From positions 1 to 45,844 of the forward strand of contig NZ_JASLCE010000027.1 in NCBI RefSeq assembly GCF_030146175.1: a stretch of 45,844 nt of DNA, in the 5' to 3' direction. This stretch comes from Flavobacterium sp. (GTDB taxonomy: Bacteria > Bacteroidota > Bacteroidia > Flavobacteriales > Flavobacteriaceae). How positions within the stretch are numbered: position 1 is the first letter of the stretch; the number at the start of each line of letters is the position of its first letter. Made by a program: the position numbers and the translations under genes. Below, one piece after another: positions 17,507-25,763 of the stretch. Under the pieces are notes generated by a model. The model did no database searches and was not told where the DNA came from. It was given only the letters and a program-made list of their open reading frames with translations.

Positions 17507-19492
17507 TTGAACTTGAAAAATAGTGTGCTTCAAGGCCTGTACTCTAATTTACAGCAGGCTTCATCAACTTTTAGAGAAGATTTTTCTTTGCAAAGTTTAC
17601 GCTATTTGCCCCGATGGATTGTCTTATTTATAGACATTTCCGTCGTGATGATCGCTTCTGTGATCAGTTATTTCTTGCTCGACGGCTTGGGAATTCAGTT
17701 CCGACTGGCATTAGATAAAGACAAATTTATCTATGTCGTTAGTGTATATCTTTCGGTAACCGTTTTCTTTTTCTGGTTATTCCGAACCTATTCCGGTATT
17801 ATCCGACATTCGACGTTTATCGACGGTATTCGTTTGTTTTTCGCTCAATCGTCCACCTTTTTGGTGATGTTTTTTATAAATGTCTACTTCGAACAGGCCA
17901 TTGGTGATAAACTGTTTCTGAATACCCGTTTGCTGCTCAATATTATTATTTCCTTTATGGGATTATTTCTGTACCGCATTGTGGTAAAACAGATTTTTGA
18001 GCATTACCTTACCGAATCCAAAAAAATAAAACTCGAAAGAGCGCTGATCTATGGTACCGGTTTTAACGCTACTGCCTTAGCCAATGCGTTGCGTACCGAA
18101 CGACCACAACGTTTTAAATTACTGGGGTTTGTAGATTATGACGCATCCAATACCACAAAAAGGATTTTGGATATGCCGATTTATACCAGCCGAAAAAAAG
18201 TGCCGGTTTTACTACGCTCCTTAGGTGCCAATACGTTAATTCTGGCTTCGAACGATTTACAGGAAGACCGAAAAATCGAACTAATCGATGAGTGTTTGGA
18301 ATACGGATTTAAAGTATATACCGTACCGGTAGTAGCCGACTGGTCGGATGTTAAGGACATTTCCAAAAAAGTAAAGTCGATTCAGATTGAAGACTTACTG
18401 GAGCGAATGCCAATCAAACTGGATAACACCGCTATTCAAAAGGAAATAAATGGAAAAACGGTGGTGATTACCGGAGCAGCCGGTTCAATCGGTGGTGAAA
18501 TCGTAAACCAGGTAATTGCCTTCTCTCCTAAAAAAGTGATACTAATTGATCAGGCCGAAACACCCTTGTACCATCTAACGTTAGAGCTGAGTAAAAAGAA
18601 AACAACGGCAACCGTGCATTCGTTTGTCGCCGATATACGGAATAAAAAAGAAATCGAGTCGATCTTCGCCAAATACAAACCGGATATTGTATTCCACGCG
18701 GCGGCCTATAAGCATGTGCCGATGATGGAAGATCATCCGATACAAGCGGTTTTTACCAATGTAATGGGAACCCGTAATCTGGCCGATTTGTCCGTAGCTT
18801 ACAAAGTTGCGAAGTTCGTAATGATCTCTACCGATAAAGCCGTAAATCCAAGTAATGTAATGGGAGCCAGTAAGCGGATTGCAGAAAAATATGTACAGAC
18901 GCTAAACTATCATTTGCACGACAACGGTGTAAAACACACTAAGTTTATCACCACGCGTTTTGGAAATGTATTGGGATCTAACGGTTCGGTTGTCCCTTTA
19001 TTTAAGCAGCAAATTGCAAATGGTGGTCCGATAACGATTACGCATCCGAAGATTATCCGCTATTTTATGACAATCCCGGAAGCTTGTCAGTTGGTATTGG
19101 AAGCCGGAGCTATGGGAAGTGGCGGTGAGATCTATATTTTTGATATGGGAAAACCAGTAAAAATTATCGACCTCGCTCGTAAAATGATTCGTATGGCGGG
19201 ATTACAACCCGATAAAGATATTAAGATCGAATTTGTCGGATTGCGACCGGGAGAAAAATTATACGAAGAGTTGTTAAACGACTCTTCTAAAACGCTGCCT
19301 ACGCATCACGAAAAAATTATGATTGCAATTGAGGTCTCCGATACCTTTGAAGTGATTTCTGAAGCGGTAGATTTTTTGATCAACATCACAGAAGAAGGAA
19401 ACGAAATGTCCGATATTGTAATGCAGATGAAAACAATCGTGCCGGAATTCAGAAGTATGAATTCGTCGTTCTCGACCTTGGATATTAATTAA
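17507..19492 (+). CDS. Membrane-anchored UDP-sugar 4,6-dehydratase (PglF/WbpM/CapD family)
   Basis: This protein has four membrane helices in about residues 38-165, followed by a first Rossmann-like region (RALIYGTGFNATALANAL near 178) and an extended SDR domain from about residue 318. VVITGAAGSIGGEIVNQ binds NAD. STDKAVNPSNVMGASKRIAEKY near 440-460 carries Thr-Asp-Lys and has Met instead of Tyr before the Lys, as in PglF and WbpM. It should make UDP-4-keto-6-deoxy-GlcNAc for the PglE-like enzyme just upstream. The start is problematic: no in-frame ATG precedes the first helix, so TTG 17507 (or GTG 17525) must be used, unless the nearby ATG 17491 is joined by a frame change. Length, about 661, is normal. 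Confidence 0.9.
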   Translation: MNLKNSVLQGLYSNLQQASSTFREDFSLQSLRYLPRWIVLFIDISVVMIASVISYFLLDGLGIQFRLALDKDKFIYVVSVYLSVTVFFFWLFRTYSGIIRHSTFIDGIRLFFAQSSTFLVMFFINVYFEQAIGDKLFLNTRLLLNIIISFMGLFLYRIVVKQIFEHYLTESKKIKLERALIYGTGFNATALANALRTERPQRFKLLGFVDYDASNTTKRILDMPIYTSRKKVPVLLRSLGANTLILASNDLQEDRKIELIDECLEYGFKVYTVPVVADWSDVKDISKKVKSIQIEDLLERMPIKLDNTAIQKEINGKTVVITGAAGSIGGEIVNQVIAFSPKKVILIDQAETPLYHLTLELSKKKTTATVHSFVADIRNKKEIESIFAKYKPDIVFHAAAYKHVPMMEDHPIQAVFTNVMGTRNLADLSVAYKVAKFVMISTDKAVNPSNVMGASKRIAEKYVQTLNYHLHDNGVKHTKFITTRFGNVLGSNGSVVPLFKQQIANGGPITITHPKIIRYFMTIPEACQLVLEAGAMGSGGEIYIFDMGKPVKIIDLARKMIRMAGLQPDKDIKIEFVGLRPGEKLYEELLNDSSKTLPTHHEKIMIAIEVSDTFEVISEAVDFLINITEEGNEMSDIVMQMKTIVPEFRSMNSSFSTLDIN

Positions 19493-19512
19493 AAATCAAA
19501 AGCGTATCTTTG
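19478..19512 (+). promoter_or_regulatory. Probable promoter for wza-wzc
   Basis: TATCTTTG at 19505-19512 fits TAnnTTTG exactly. A TTG at 19478-19480 lies 24 bases upstream, one base beyond the usual range. Transcription would start about 10 bases before the wza ATG at 19530, giving a very short leader. The -33 part overlaps the end of the dehydratase gene. Confidence 0.55.
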
Positions 19513-19529
19513 CGCAACATTTATTATTT

Positions 19530-20309
19530 ATGGAGGTAATTTCTCGCTTTTTCTGTTTTTTGGCTCTGGGAGCTCTATTAATCCTGTCTTCCTGTGCGCA
19601 AAAAAAAGATATTGTTTATTATCAAAATATCGATCAGTTTTCGAGAGAAGGATCTTCTGCAACATTCGAACCGAAATTACAACCGGATGATTTGCTAATG
19701 ATTGTTGTTTCGGCAGAAAACCCGGAAGTGGCGGTACCGTTTAACTTATATGCGGTTACCATGCAAGGTAATATCGAAACAGCCGCAAGCCAGCCTCGTT
19801 TACAAACGTATCTGGTGGATTCCAATGGAGAAATTTCTTTCCCGGTTATCGGAACTATCAAATTTGGTGGATTAACCCGTAGTGAAGCCATGACAAAATT
19901 AAAAGGACTGTTAAGTGATTATATCAAAAATCCAACGGTTAACATGCGGATATTAAACTACAAAGTAACGGTTCAGGGAGAAGTAACCCGACCAGGAACC
20001 TACCCGATACAGTCGGAACGGATTACACTACCGGAAGCATTGAGTTTGGCTGGTGATCTTACCGTTTACGGAAAACGTAACAATATTCTGATAATCCGTG
20101 AAACAGAAGGTAAGGTAACAACCACACGTATCGATCTTACAAAGCCTGAGTTTTTCAATTCTCAGTTTTACTATCTCAAACAAAACGATGTGGTATATGT
20201 AGAGCCTAACAAAACCAAAGTAAATTCATCGGTAATCGGACCGAATATCACCGTAGCCATTTCAGCAATTTCTTTGTTAATAACCATAATTGCTTTAACC
20301 ACAAGATAG
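19530..20309 (+). CDS. wza: Polysaccharide export outer-membrane lipoprotein (Wza family)
   Basis: This is a 259-residue export protein with a lipoprotein signal: a hydrophobic stretch at 6-20 followed by LSSCAQ with the lipidated Cys22. LQPDDLLMIVVSAENPEVA (about 50-68) begins the poly_export domain, and YLVDSNGEISFPVIGTIKFGGLT continues it. A SLBB domain follows: YKVTVQGEVTRPGTYPI (about 145-161) and LPEALSLAGDLTVYGKRNNILIIR. The C-terminus has a hydrophobic helix (VAISAISLLITIIALTTR) common in flavobacterial Wza proteins. It lies 6 bases upstream of wzc, the standard pair forming the trans-envelope export channel. Shorter than E. coli Wza (about 380), as is usual in this phylum. Confidence 0.93.
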   Translation: MEVISRFFCFLALGALLILSSCAQKKDIVYYQNIDQFSREGSSATFEPKLQPDDLLMIVVSAENPEVAVPFNLYAVTMQGNIETAASQPRLQTYLVDSNGEISFPVIGTIKFGGLTRSEAMTKLKGLLSDYIKNPTVNMRILNYKVTVQGEVTRPGTYPIQSERITLPEALSLAGDLTVYGKRNNILIIRETEGKVTTTRIDLTKPEFFNSQFYYLKQNDVVYVEPNKTKVNSSVIGPNITVAISAISLLITIIALTTR

Positions 20310-20315
20310 ATATAG

Positions 20316-22706
20316 ATGAATCAGGAATTTAATAATTTTGAAGAGCAAAACGAAAATAACTTTTCTATTCGGGAACAGATTGATAAATACTTAATCCATT
20401 GGCATTGGTTTGTACTGGGGATATTTCTTTCATTAGTAACGGCATTCTTGTATTTGCGTTATTATACATCACCTAGCTACAAAGCAGTTGCAACGATACT
20501 TGTAAAAGATGATAAAAAAGGGGGAATCGCTTCTGAGTTAGCTGCTTTTTCCGATATTGGAATGTTGACAGGGGCAAAGAGCAGTGTCGATAATGAAGTA
20601 GAGGTATTAAAATCCAGAACATTAGTAGAAAACGTTATACAAAGATTAGATCTAAACGTATTCTATATAGCTGAAGGAAGAGTTAAATCTTCTTTTTTAT
20701 ATAAAGATTCGCCAATTAAAATTGAGTTTACAAATAAAAGCAAAGATTTTTATTTGCAAAATTTTGCTTATAGAATAGAAAATAAAAGCAATAATCGTTT
20801 TGTGATCTATGATGAAAAAGAAAATAAATTAGGTGAATATTCTTATGGTAATGAAGTAAAAACCAAATACGGAACATTTATTGTTAACAAAAAATTAGAA
20901 AACTTAACAGATGCCGAAGGTAAAAGCCATAGCAATGATCCTTTTGTTGTCCATGTTAAAATAGTGCCCTTGTCGAAAGTTACCGAAAATTTTAAATTAA
21001 AATTGATGGTAAATCCGCTAAGTAAGAATACCAGTGTTATCGAATTGTCGTTAATAGATCCTGTAAAAGAAAGAGCGGAGGATTTTTTAAATGCTTTAGT
21101 TAGAATATATAATGAAGATGCCATTGCCGATAAAAATTTTATTTCCGAAAATACCTCGCGTTTTATTTCGCAACGTTTAGAGTTGATCACTCAGGAACTG
21201 GACGGGGTAGAGAAAAATGTGGAAGGCTATAAAAAACAAAATAAAATTACGGACATCACTTCCGAAGCAGGTTTGTTCCTGGAAAGTGCCAGTCAGTATG
21301 AAAAAAGTGTCATCGAAACTGAAACCCAGATGAAGGTGGTCGCTTCGATGAAGGACTTTTTAAAAAATAGCAAAAAAGGAGATCTTATTCCAAGTAATCT
21401 TGTTCCAAGTAATCTCGCTTCCAACGTCGCAGCCTCTACATCCATTGATGAGTTTAATAAAATGGTACTGGAACGCAATCGTATTCTTAAAAGTTCTACG
21501 CCAAACAACCCGATTATCATTGCTTTAGATGAGAAAATAGAAGCCTTAAAAATAAGCGTAGATGAAAGCCTGAATCGTATGCAGACGACATTGACGATTA
21601 AAAAACGCAACCTGGATCGTCAGGAAGGTTTATTGGGCGGACGCATTTCCCGAATTCCAACACAGGAACGGGAATTCAGAGTGTTGCAACGACAACAACA
21701 AATCAAAGAATCATTATACCTGTACCTGTTACAAAAAAGGGAAGAAACGGCAATTTCTTTGGCGGTAACAGCACCAAATGCCAAAGTGATCGATGCGGGC
21801 AAAGCTTCGGATATCCCTGTTTCGCCTAAAAAAAATCTGATTTATTTAGGGGCATTGTTTATGGGACTGCTTATTCCTTTTGGAATAGTTTATCTGAGAG
21901 ATTTGTTGGATACCAAAGTAAAATCGCGTCAGGATATAGAAGCAAAAATCAAAGCACCATTCCTGGGTGATGTGCCACAATCGCTTTCGGCTAATGAATT
22001 AATCACAACTACTAGCCGAAGTAGTGCCGCGGAAGCATTGCGGATCGCTAAAACAAATCTGGAATTTATGTTAAACCATGTTCCGGAAGGACAGGCAAAA
22101 ACTATTTTCCTGACATCAACGTTCCCGAAAGAAGGGAAAACCTTTATCACAGCCAATATTGCTGCTACAATAGCCTTGTCGGGTAAAAAAGTATTGTTGG
22201 TTGGTTTGGATATCCGTAATCCAAGGCTGGATGAGTATGTCCAGATTCCATCCAAAGGTTTAACCAATTATCTGTCGTCCAAAGACGATGATATCAATGA
22301 TTATATCATTAAACACAACGGCTTCGAAGAGTTTTATGTATTACCTTCCGGAGTGATTCCTCCGAATCCGGCTGAGTTGTTGATGAGTAAAAAAGTAAAT
22401 GCACTTTTTGAACAATTAAAAAAAGAATACGACTATATCGTGGTCGATACGGCTCCGGTAAGTTTGGTAACCGATACCTTACTGGTTGCGCATCTGGCAG
22501 ATGTCTTTATCTATGTGGTTCGGGCGAATTATTTAGATAAGCGAATGCTAAGTGTACCGCAAACCATTTACAGAGAGAAAAAATTACCGAATATGTGTTT
22601 GTTGTTAAACGATACGGATGTAACCAAAGGATACGGCTATGGCTACGGTTATGGTGCCGATCTTGAAGATGAAAGAGCATGGTGGCAAAAACTTTTTAAC
22701 CGATAA
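20316..22706 (+). CDS. wzc: Polysaccharide co-polymerase and tyrosine autokinase (Wzc)
   Basis: This 796-residue inner-membrane protein controls chain length and export and phosphorylates its own tyrosines. TM1 is around residues 28-50 (WHWFVLGIFLSLVTAFLYLRYY). A long periplasmic Wzz region with coiled coil runs to about residue 505, and TM2 (LIYLGALFMGLLIPFGIVYL) is near 507-527. The BY-kinase domain has Walker A TFPKEGKTF with Lys608, Walker A' LLVGLDIRNP with Asp632, and Walker B YIVVDTAP with Asp711. The tail carries Tyr773, 775, 777 and 779 in a GYGYGYGYG run, the likely phosphorylation cluster. PSNL occurs twice in tandem near residue 360. It pairs with wza upstream and the phosphatase gene facing it. 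Confidence 0.95.
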   Translation: MNQEFNNFEEQNENNFSIREQIDKYLIHWHWFVLGIFLSLVTAFLYLRYYTSPSYKAVATILVKDDKKGGIASELAAFSDIGMLTGAKSSVDNEVEVLKSRTLVENVIQRLDLNVFYIAEGRVKSSFLYKDSPIKIEFTNKSKDFYLQNFAYRIENKSNNRFVIYDEKENKLGEYSYGNEVKTKYGTFIVNKKLENLTDAEGKSHSNDPFVVHVKIVPLSKVTENFKLKLMVNPLSKNTSVIELSLIDPVKERAEDFLNALVRIYNEDAIADKNFISENTSRFISQRLELITQELDGVEKNVEGYKKQNKITDITSEAGLFLESASQYEKSVIETETQMKVVASMKDFLKNSKKGDLIPSNLVPSNLASNVAASTSIDEFNKMVLERNRILKSSTPNNPIIIALDEKIEALKISVDESLNRMQTTLTIKKRNLDRQEGLLGGRISRIPTQEREFRVLQRQQQIKESLYLYLLQKREETAISLAVTAPNAKVIDAGKASDIPVSPKKNLIYLGALFMGLLIPFGIVYLRDLLDTKVKSRQDIEAKIKAPFLGDVPQSLSANELITTTSRSSAAEALRIAKTNLEFMLNHVPEGQAKTIFLTSTFPKEGKTFITANIAATIALSGKKVLLVGLDIRNPRLDEYVQIPSKGLTNYLSSKDDDINDYIIKHNGFEEFYVLPSGVIPPNPAELLMSKKVNALFEQLKKEYDYIVVDTAPVSLVTDTLLVAHLADVFIYVVRANYLDKRMLSVPQTIYREKKLPNMCLLLNDTDVTKGYGYGYGYGADLEDERAWWQKLFNR

Positions 22707-22724
22707 AAAACAATCCGGTTTATA

Positions 22725-22754
22725 AAAAAAGTCCTTATTTATAAGGACTTTTTT
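22725..22754. terminator. Bidirectional rho-independent terminator
   Basis: A perfect 8-bp stem GTCCTTAT / ATAAGGAC (22731-22738 with 22741-22748) has a 2-base loop, preceded by a run of A and followed by six T. The same structure with a T run is read from either strand. It lies 18 bases after the wzc stop and 4 bases after the stop of the convergent phosphatase gene, so it serves both. Confidence 0.92.
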
Positions 22755-22757
22755 AGT

Positions 22758-23489
22758 TTATTTAAAAAGAGTATTGCGTTTCATCGCGGCGACAAGCAAT
22801 AACTCATCAATCTTTATCTTTTTTGAAAAAGAAGCAATATGACTTTTATGATGTATGTCGGAACCGGTAAAATCGATCATGTCGTTTTTAAATAGTTTTT
22901 CAACCGTTTTGGTAACGTGTTCACCATAATAGCCAACAGCCGAAAGTAAATTCGCCTGAAACAGACATCCGGCTTTTTTTAGTTTTTTATAGGCGTCGAA
23001 ATTGTTGTGGTAAAAATTATAACGCTCCGGATGCGCCAGTACAGGCTGATATCCGGCTACCTGTAACTCAAATAAAATATCAAACAACTGAATCGGCGGA
23101 TTGATATACGACATTTCCACCAGAACGTAGTTGTCTTTTAAGGTTAACAGTTTTTCGTTTTGAAATAATTTTACAAAAGTATCGTCCAGCATATATTCCG
23201 AAGCCGCTTTAAGCTGTAAAGCTCCGGAAAGTTCCGGTAAAAGCCCGTGTACTTCATCAAGCTTGTTTTCAATGCCTTCGCGGGTATTTTCCCAAACCGA
23301 ACTACAGGTATGCGGTGTCGTTATCATTCGGGCGAAACCGAATTCGCGGCACGAGTCTAATAAATAAGCCGTATCCTCCTGAGTTTGGGCACCGTCGTCA
23401 ATTCCAAAAAGAAGATGGGAATGAATATCGGTGTAGTCCTGCGGTATAAGTTCCTTTAAAAGGGCTTTGGATTTAAAGAATGATAACAT
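22758..23489 (-). CDS. Metal-dependent protein-tyrosine phosphatase (CpsB/YwqE, PHP fold)
   Basis: This 243-residue cytoplasmic PHP-domain enzyme is expected to dephosphorylate Wzc. DIHSHLLFGIDDGAQT (about 21-36) supplies the first metal-binding histidines. ITTPHTCSSVWENT around residue 60, EMSYINPP, LAHPERYNFY near 156 and FTGSDIHHKSH near 205 are the remaining metal and substrate motifs. I chose the ATG at 23487-23489 (MLSFFKSKALLKEL), the normal family start; the frame stays open to an ATG at 23519, but that extension contains the promoter element at 23494-23501. Gene direction is opposite to all other genes here. Its position beside wzc is the usual kinase-phosphatase pairing. Confidence 0.92.
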   Translation of the reverse strand: MLSFFKSKALLKELIPQDYTDIHSHLLFGIDDGAQTQEDTAYLLDSCREFGFARMITTPHTCSSVWENTREGIENKLDEVHGLLPELSGALQLKAASEYMLDDTFVKLFQNEKLLTLKDNYVLVEMSYINPPIQLFDILFELQVAGYQPVLAHPERYNFYHNNFDAYKKLKKAGCLFQANLLSAVGYYGEHVTKTVEKLFKNDMIDFTGSDIHHKSHIASFSKKIKIDELLLVAAMKRNTLFK

Positions 23490-23493
23490 ACTG

Positions 23494-23501
23494 CAAATAT
23501 A
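23494..23501 (-). promoter_or_regulatory. -7 promoter element directly at the phosphatase start
   Basis: Read on the minus strand this is TATATTTG, a match to TAnnTTTG, only 4 bases before the chosen ATG. Possible -33 TTG triplets sit 15 or 28 bases further upstream, neither ideal. If used, the mRNA would begin at or within a base or two of the start codon, so it would be leaderless. Confidence 0.5.
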
Positions 23502-23571
23502 GCCAAATTGAGTATGCAAAAATAAACTGCAATCGGGTGAGAGAAAAGGAATCTTATAGCAAAAGAAAATA

Positions 23572-23601
23572 TTGTTTCAGGACTTTATTTCGCTAAATTT
23601 G
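23572..23601 (+). promoter_or_regulatory. Promoter of the second assembly operon (wzt onward)
   Basis: TTG at 23572-23574 and TAAATTTG at 23594-23601 are separated by 19 bases, an ideal match to the flavobacterial TTG-N17-23-TAnnTTTG pattern. Transcription would start near 23607, leaving a leader of about 55-60 bases before the wzt GTG. It lies back to back with the phosphatase promoter in a 175-base divergent spacer. Confidence 0.7.
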
Positions 23602-23664
23602 ACTCCGTCTAAAATTATAGATAAGTTTGTAAACTATTAACATTAAAACTACCAATACTATCCG

Positions 23665-24948
23665 GTGAAAGATGTAATTCTAAAGGCCGAACATATTTCC
23701 AAACAATATCGTTTGGGAACGGTCGGTACGGGAACCGTAAGCCATGATTTAAACAGATGGTGGCACAGAGTGCGCGGTAAAGAAGATCCTTACTTAAAAA
23801 TCGGTGATGTAAACGATCGTTCGAGAAAAGGAAACAGTGATTATGTCTGGGCTTTACACGATATAAGTTTCGAAGTCGAGCGAGGAGAAGTACTGGGAAT
23901 AATCGGGAAAAACGGAGCTGGAAAATCCACCCTGTTAAAAATCTTATCCCGGGTAACGGCACCTACAACCGGAAGTATCAAAACCCGCGGGCGTATTGCG
24001 TCGTTACTGGAAGTAGGAACGGGTTTTCATCCGGAAATGACCGGAAGGGAAAACATCTACCTGAACGGTTCCATTTTGGGAATGACAAAAAATGAGATTA
24101 CCTCCAAAATAGATGAGATTATTGCTTTTAGCGGTTGTGAACGCTATATCGATACACCGGTAAAACGCTACAGTAGCGGAATGACCGTTCGATTGGCATT
24201 TGCTGTTGCGGCACACCTCGAACCGGAAATCCTTGTAGTCGATGAAGTATTGGCTGTTGGTGATGCGGAATTTCAGAAAAAAGCAATCGGAAAAATGCAG
24301 GACATCGCCAAAGGCGAAGGACGAACCGTACTATTTGTAAGTCATAATATGGCGGCCGTAAAAAGTCTTTGCACCAAAGGTATTGTCATGGAACACGGAA
24401 GGGTGGTTTTTGAAGGTAATGTAGACGACTGTATTGACGAATACCTGAGAGAATCGCAGCAAAATGCGACAAGACAATGGGATAAAGACCATCCCGGATC
24501 GGAATTTTTCCGTCTGCACAAAGCGGAAGTCCTCAATCAGAATCAGGAAACAGCGTTAAATCATATGATCTCAAGTCCGGTAATGGTTCGTTTTACGTAT
24601 GAAGTACTGAAAGACGAACAACAATTCACACACGGATTTAATTTATTTAACAACCAGGGGATTCATATTCTGAGTTCACACGACACAAAATCCGATACAC
24701 TTCTGGAACCAGTATCCAAAGGAATATATACCAAAACCATTACAATTCCGGGCAATTTACTGGCGGAAGGAGGTTACACCTGTAGTTTTGCGATTATGCG
24801 CTATAGTCCGTTTCATGTGGAGTTTCACGAAATGGAAGTGGTTGGGTTTAATATCATTGATGAAATGGGCGATAATACGGCTCGTGGCAATTATTCAGGA
24901 CGATTCCCGGGATTGGTACGTCCGTTGTTAAAATGGGAAAAAATATGA
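23665..24948 (+). CDS. wzt: Polysaccharide/O-antigen ABC exporter ATPase (Wzt) with C-terminal glycan-binding domain
   Basis: The 427-residue ATPase powers export of a lipid-linked polysaccharide. It has Walker A GKNGAGKST (81-89, Lys87), signature YSSGMTVRLA (169-178), Walker B ILVVDEVLAVGD (Glu194) and the H-loop VSHNM. The insertion RWWHRVRGKEDPY early in the chain is typical of flavobacterial Wzt. About residues 245-427 form an extra beta-sandwich like the Wzt C-terminal domain that reads the non-reducing end of the glycan. Start is GTG at 23665; no better ATG exists nearby. The partner permease (Wzm) gene is not next to it or anywhere in the window. A methyltransferase gene follows with an ATGA overlap. 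Confidence 0.93.
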   Translation: MKDVILKAEHISKQYRLGTVGTGTVSHDLNRWWHRVRGKEDPYLKIGDVNDRSRKGNSDYVWALHDISFEVERGEVLGIIGKNGAGKSTLLKILSRVTAPTTGSIKTRGRIASLLEVGTGFHPEMTGRENIYLNGSILGMTKNEITSKIDEIIAFSGCERYIDTPVKRYSSGMTVRLAFAVAAHLEPEILVVDEVLAVGDAEFQKKAIGKMQDIAKGEGRTVLFVSHNMAAVKSLCTKGIVMEHGRVVFEGNVDDCIDEYLRESQQNATRQWDKDHPGSEFFRLHKAEVLNQNQETALNHMISSPVMVRFTYEVLKDEQQFTHGFNLFNNQGIHILSSHDTKSDTLLEPVSKGIYTKTITIPGNLLAEGGYTCSFAIMRYSPFHVEFHEMEVVGFNIIDEMGDNTARGNYSGRFPGLVRPLLKWEKI

Positions 24949-25763
24949 AAAAAGGATGGACAGGCGAACGCCTCGAAACATTTATATATAACAGAGATGC
25001 TATTGATCATTTGCATCGTTATGCCATAGCACAACAGTATGTAACCGGAAAAACGGTTCTCGATATTGCCAGTGGCGAAGGATATGGAACCAATCTTTTA
25101 AGTGAGAATGCGGCATTTGTTTACGGTGTCGATATTGACGAAAAGACCGTAGCAGCGGCAACACGCAAATACCACAAAAATAATATCCGTTTCCAACAGG
25201 GAAGTACCAGTGCGATTCCGCTGGAAAACCAAAGTGTGGATGTGGTGGTCAGTTTTGAAACCATCGAACATCACGATCAGCACGATGAAATGATGTGCGA
25301 GATCAAACGCGTTTTAAAACCGGGTGGCATGGTGATCATTTCCACTCCGGATAAATTGTACTATTCCGATCAGCGGAATTTTAAAAACGAGTTCCATATT
25401 AAAGAACTCTATCAGCAGGAATTCGAAACCTTGTTGTCGGGATATTTTGCAAAGCAACAATTGTTGGCGCAACGCTATTGTAATGGGAATTCCCTGATTA
25501 CCGATATCGCAAGCCCGGAACAACCGGTGATTATGACCGGCGATTATAAGGCTGTACAACAAACGGATATACCCGCTTTGTATCTTGTTGCCATTGCTTC
25601 AGACGAATCATTTGACCGACAGGGTCTTTCTGTTTTCGACGGAAGCAGCATTATGGAAATAGAATACCAGCAAAAAATGGCAAAAATCTATAATTCAAAT
25701 TCCTATAAAGTGGGGCATAGGGTATTAATGCCGTTTAAGTTTCTAAAAAAAGCCTTTAAATAA
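24945..25763 (+). CDS. Class I SAM-dependent methyltransferase
   Basis: This 272-residue cytoplasmic enzyme has the Methyltransf_11/25 pattern. TVLDIASGEGYGTNLL (about 38-53) is motif I binding SAM, YGVDIDEKTV is motif II, VVVSFETIEHHDQHDE (about 102-117) is motif IV, and LKPGGMVIISTPDK is the post-motif segment. I chose the ATG at 24945, which overlaps the wzt stop as ATGA; ATG 24933 in the same frame would add four residues. In ABC-exported O antigens, methylation of the terminal sugar can stop elongation and mark the chain for the Wzt C-terminal domain; the gene order wzt-methyltransferase fits that model but does not prove it. Confidence 0.88.
   Translation: MKKGWTGERLETFIYNRDAIDHLHRYAIAQQYVTGKTVLDIASGEGYGTNLLSENAAFVYGVDIDEKTVAAATRKYHKNNIRFQQGSTSAIPLENQSVDVVVSFETIEHHDQHDEMMCEIKRVLKPGGMVIISTPDKLYYSDQRNFKNEFHIKELYQQEFETLLSGYFAKQQLLAQRYCNGNSLITDIASPEQPVIMTGDYKAVQQTDIPALYLVAIASDESFDRQGLSVFDGSSIMEIEYQQKMAKIYNSNSYKVGHRVLMPFKFLKKAFK

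Noticed and set aside
21388..21415. Tandem 13-base repeat (PSNL twice) in the Wzc periplasmic region
   Set aside because: Only two copies, in frame, in a loop region; probably a small neutral duplication rather than a functional element.
23490..23519. Ten-residue N-terminal extension of the phosphatase
   Set aside because: The extension overlaps the -7 promoter element and does not match the usual family start, so the shorter form was annotated.
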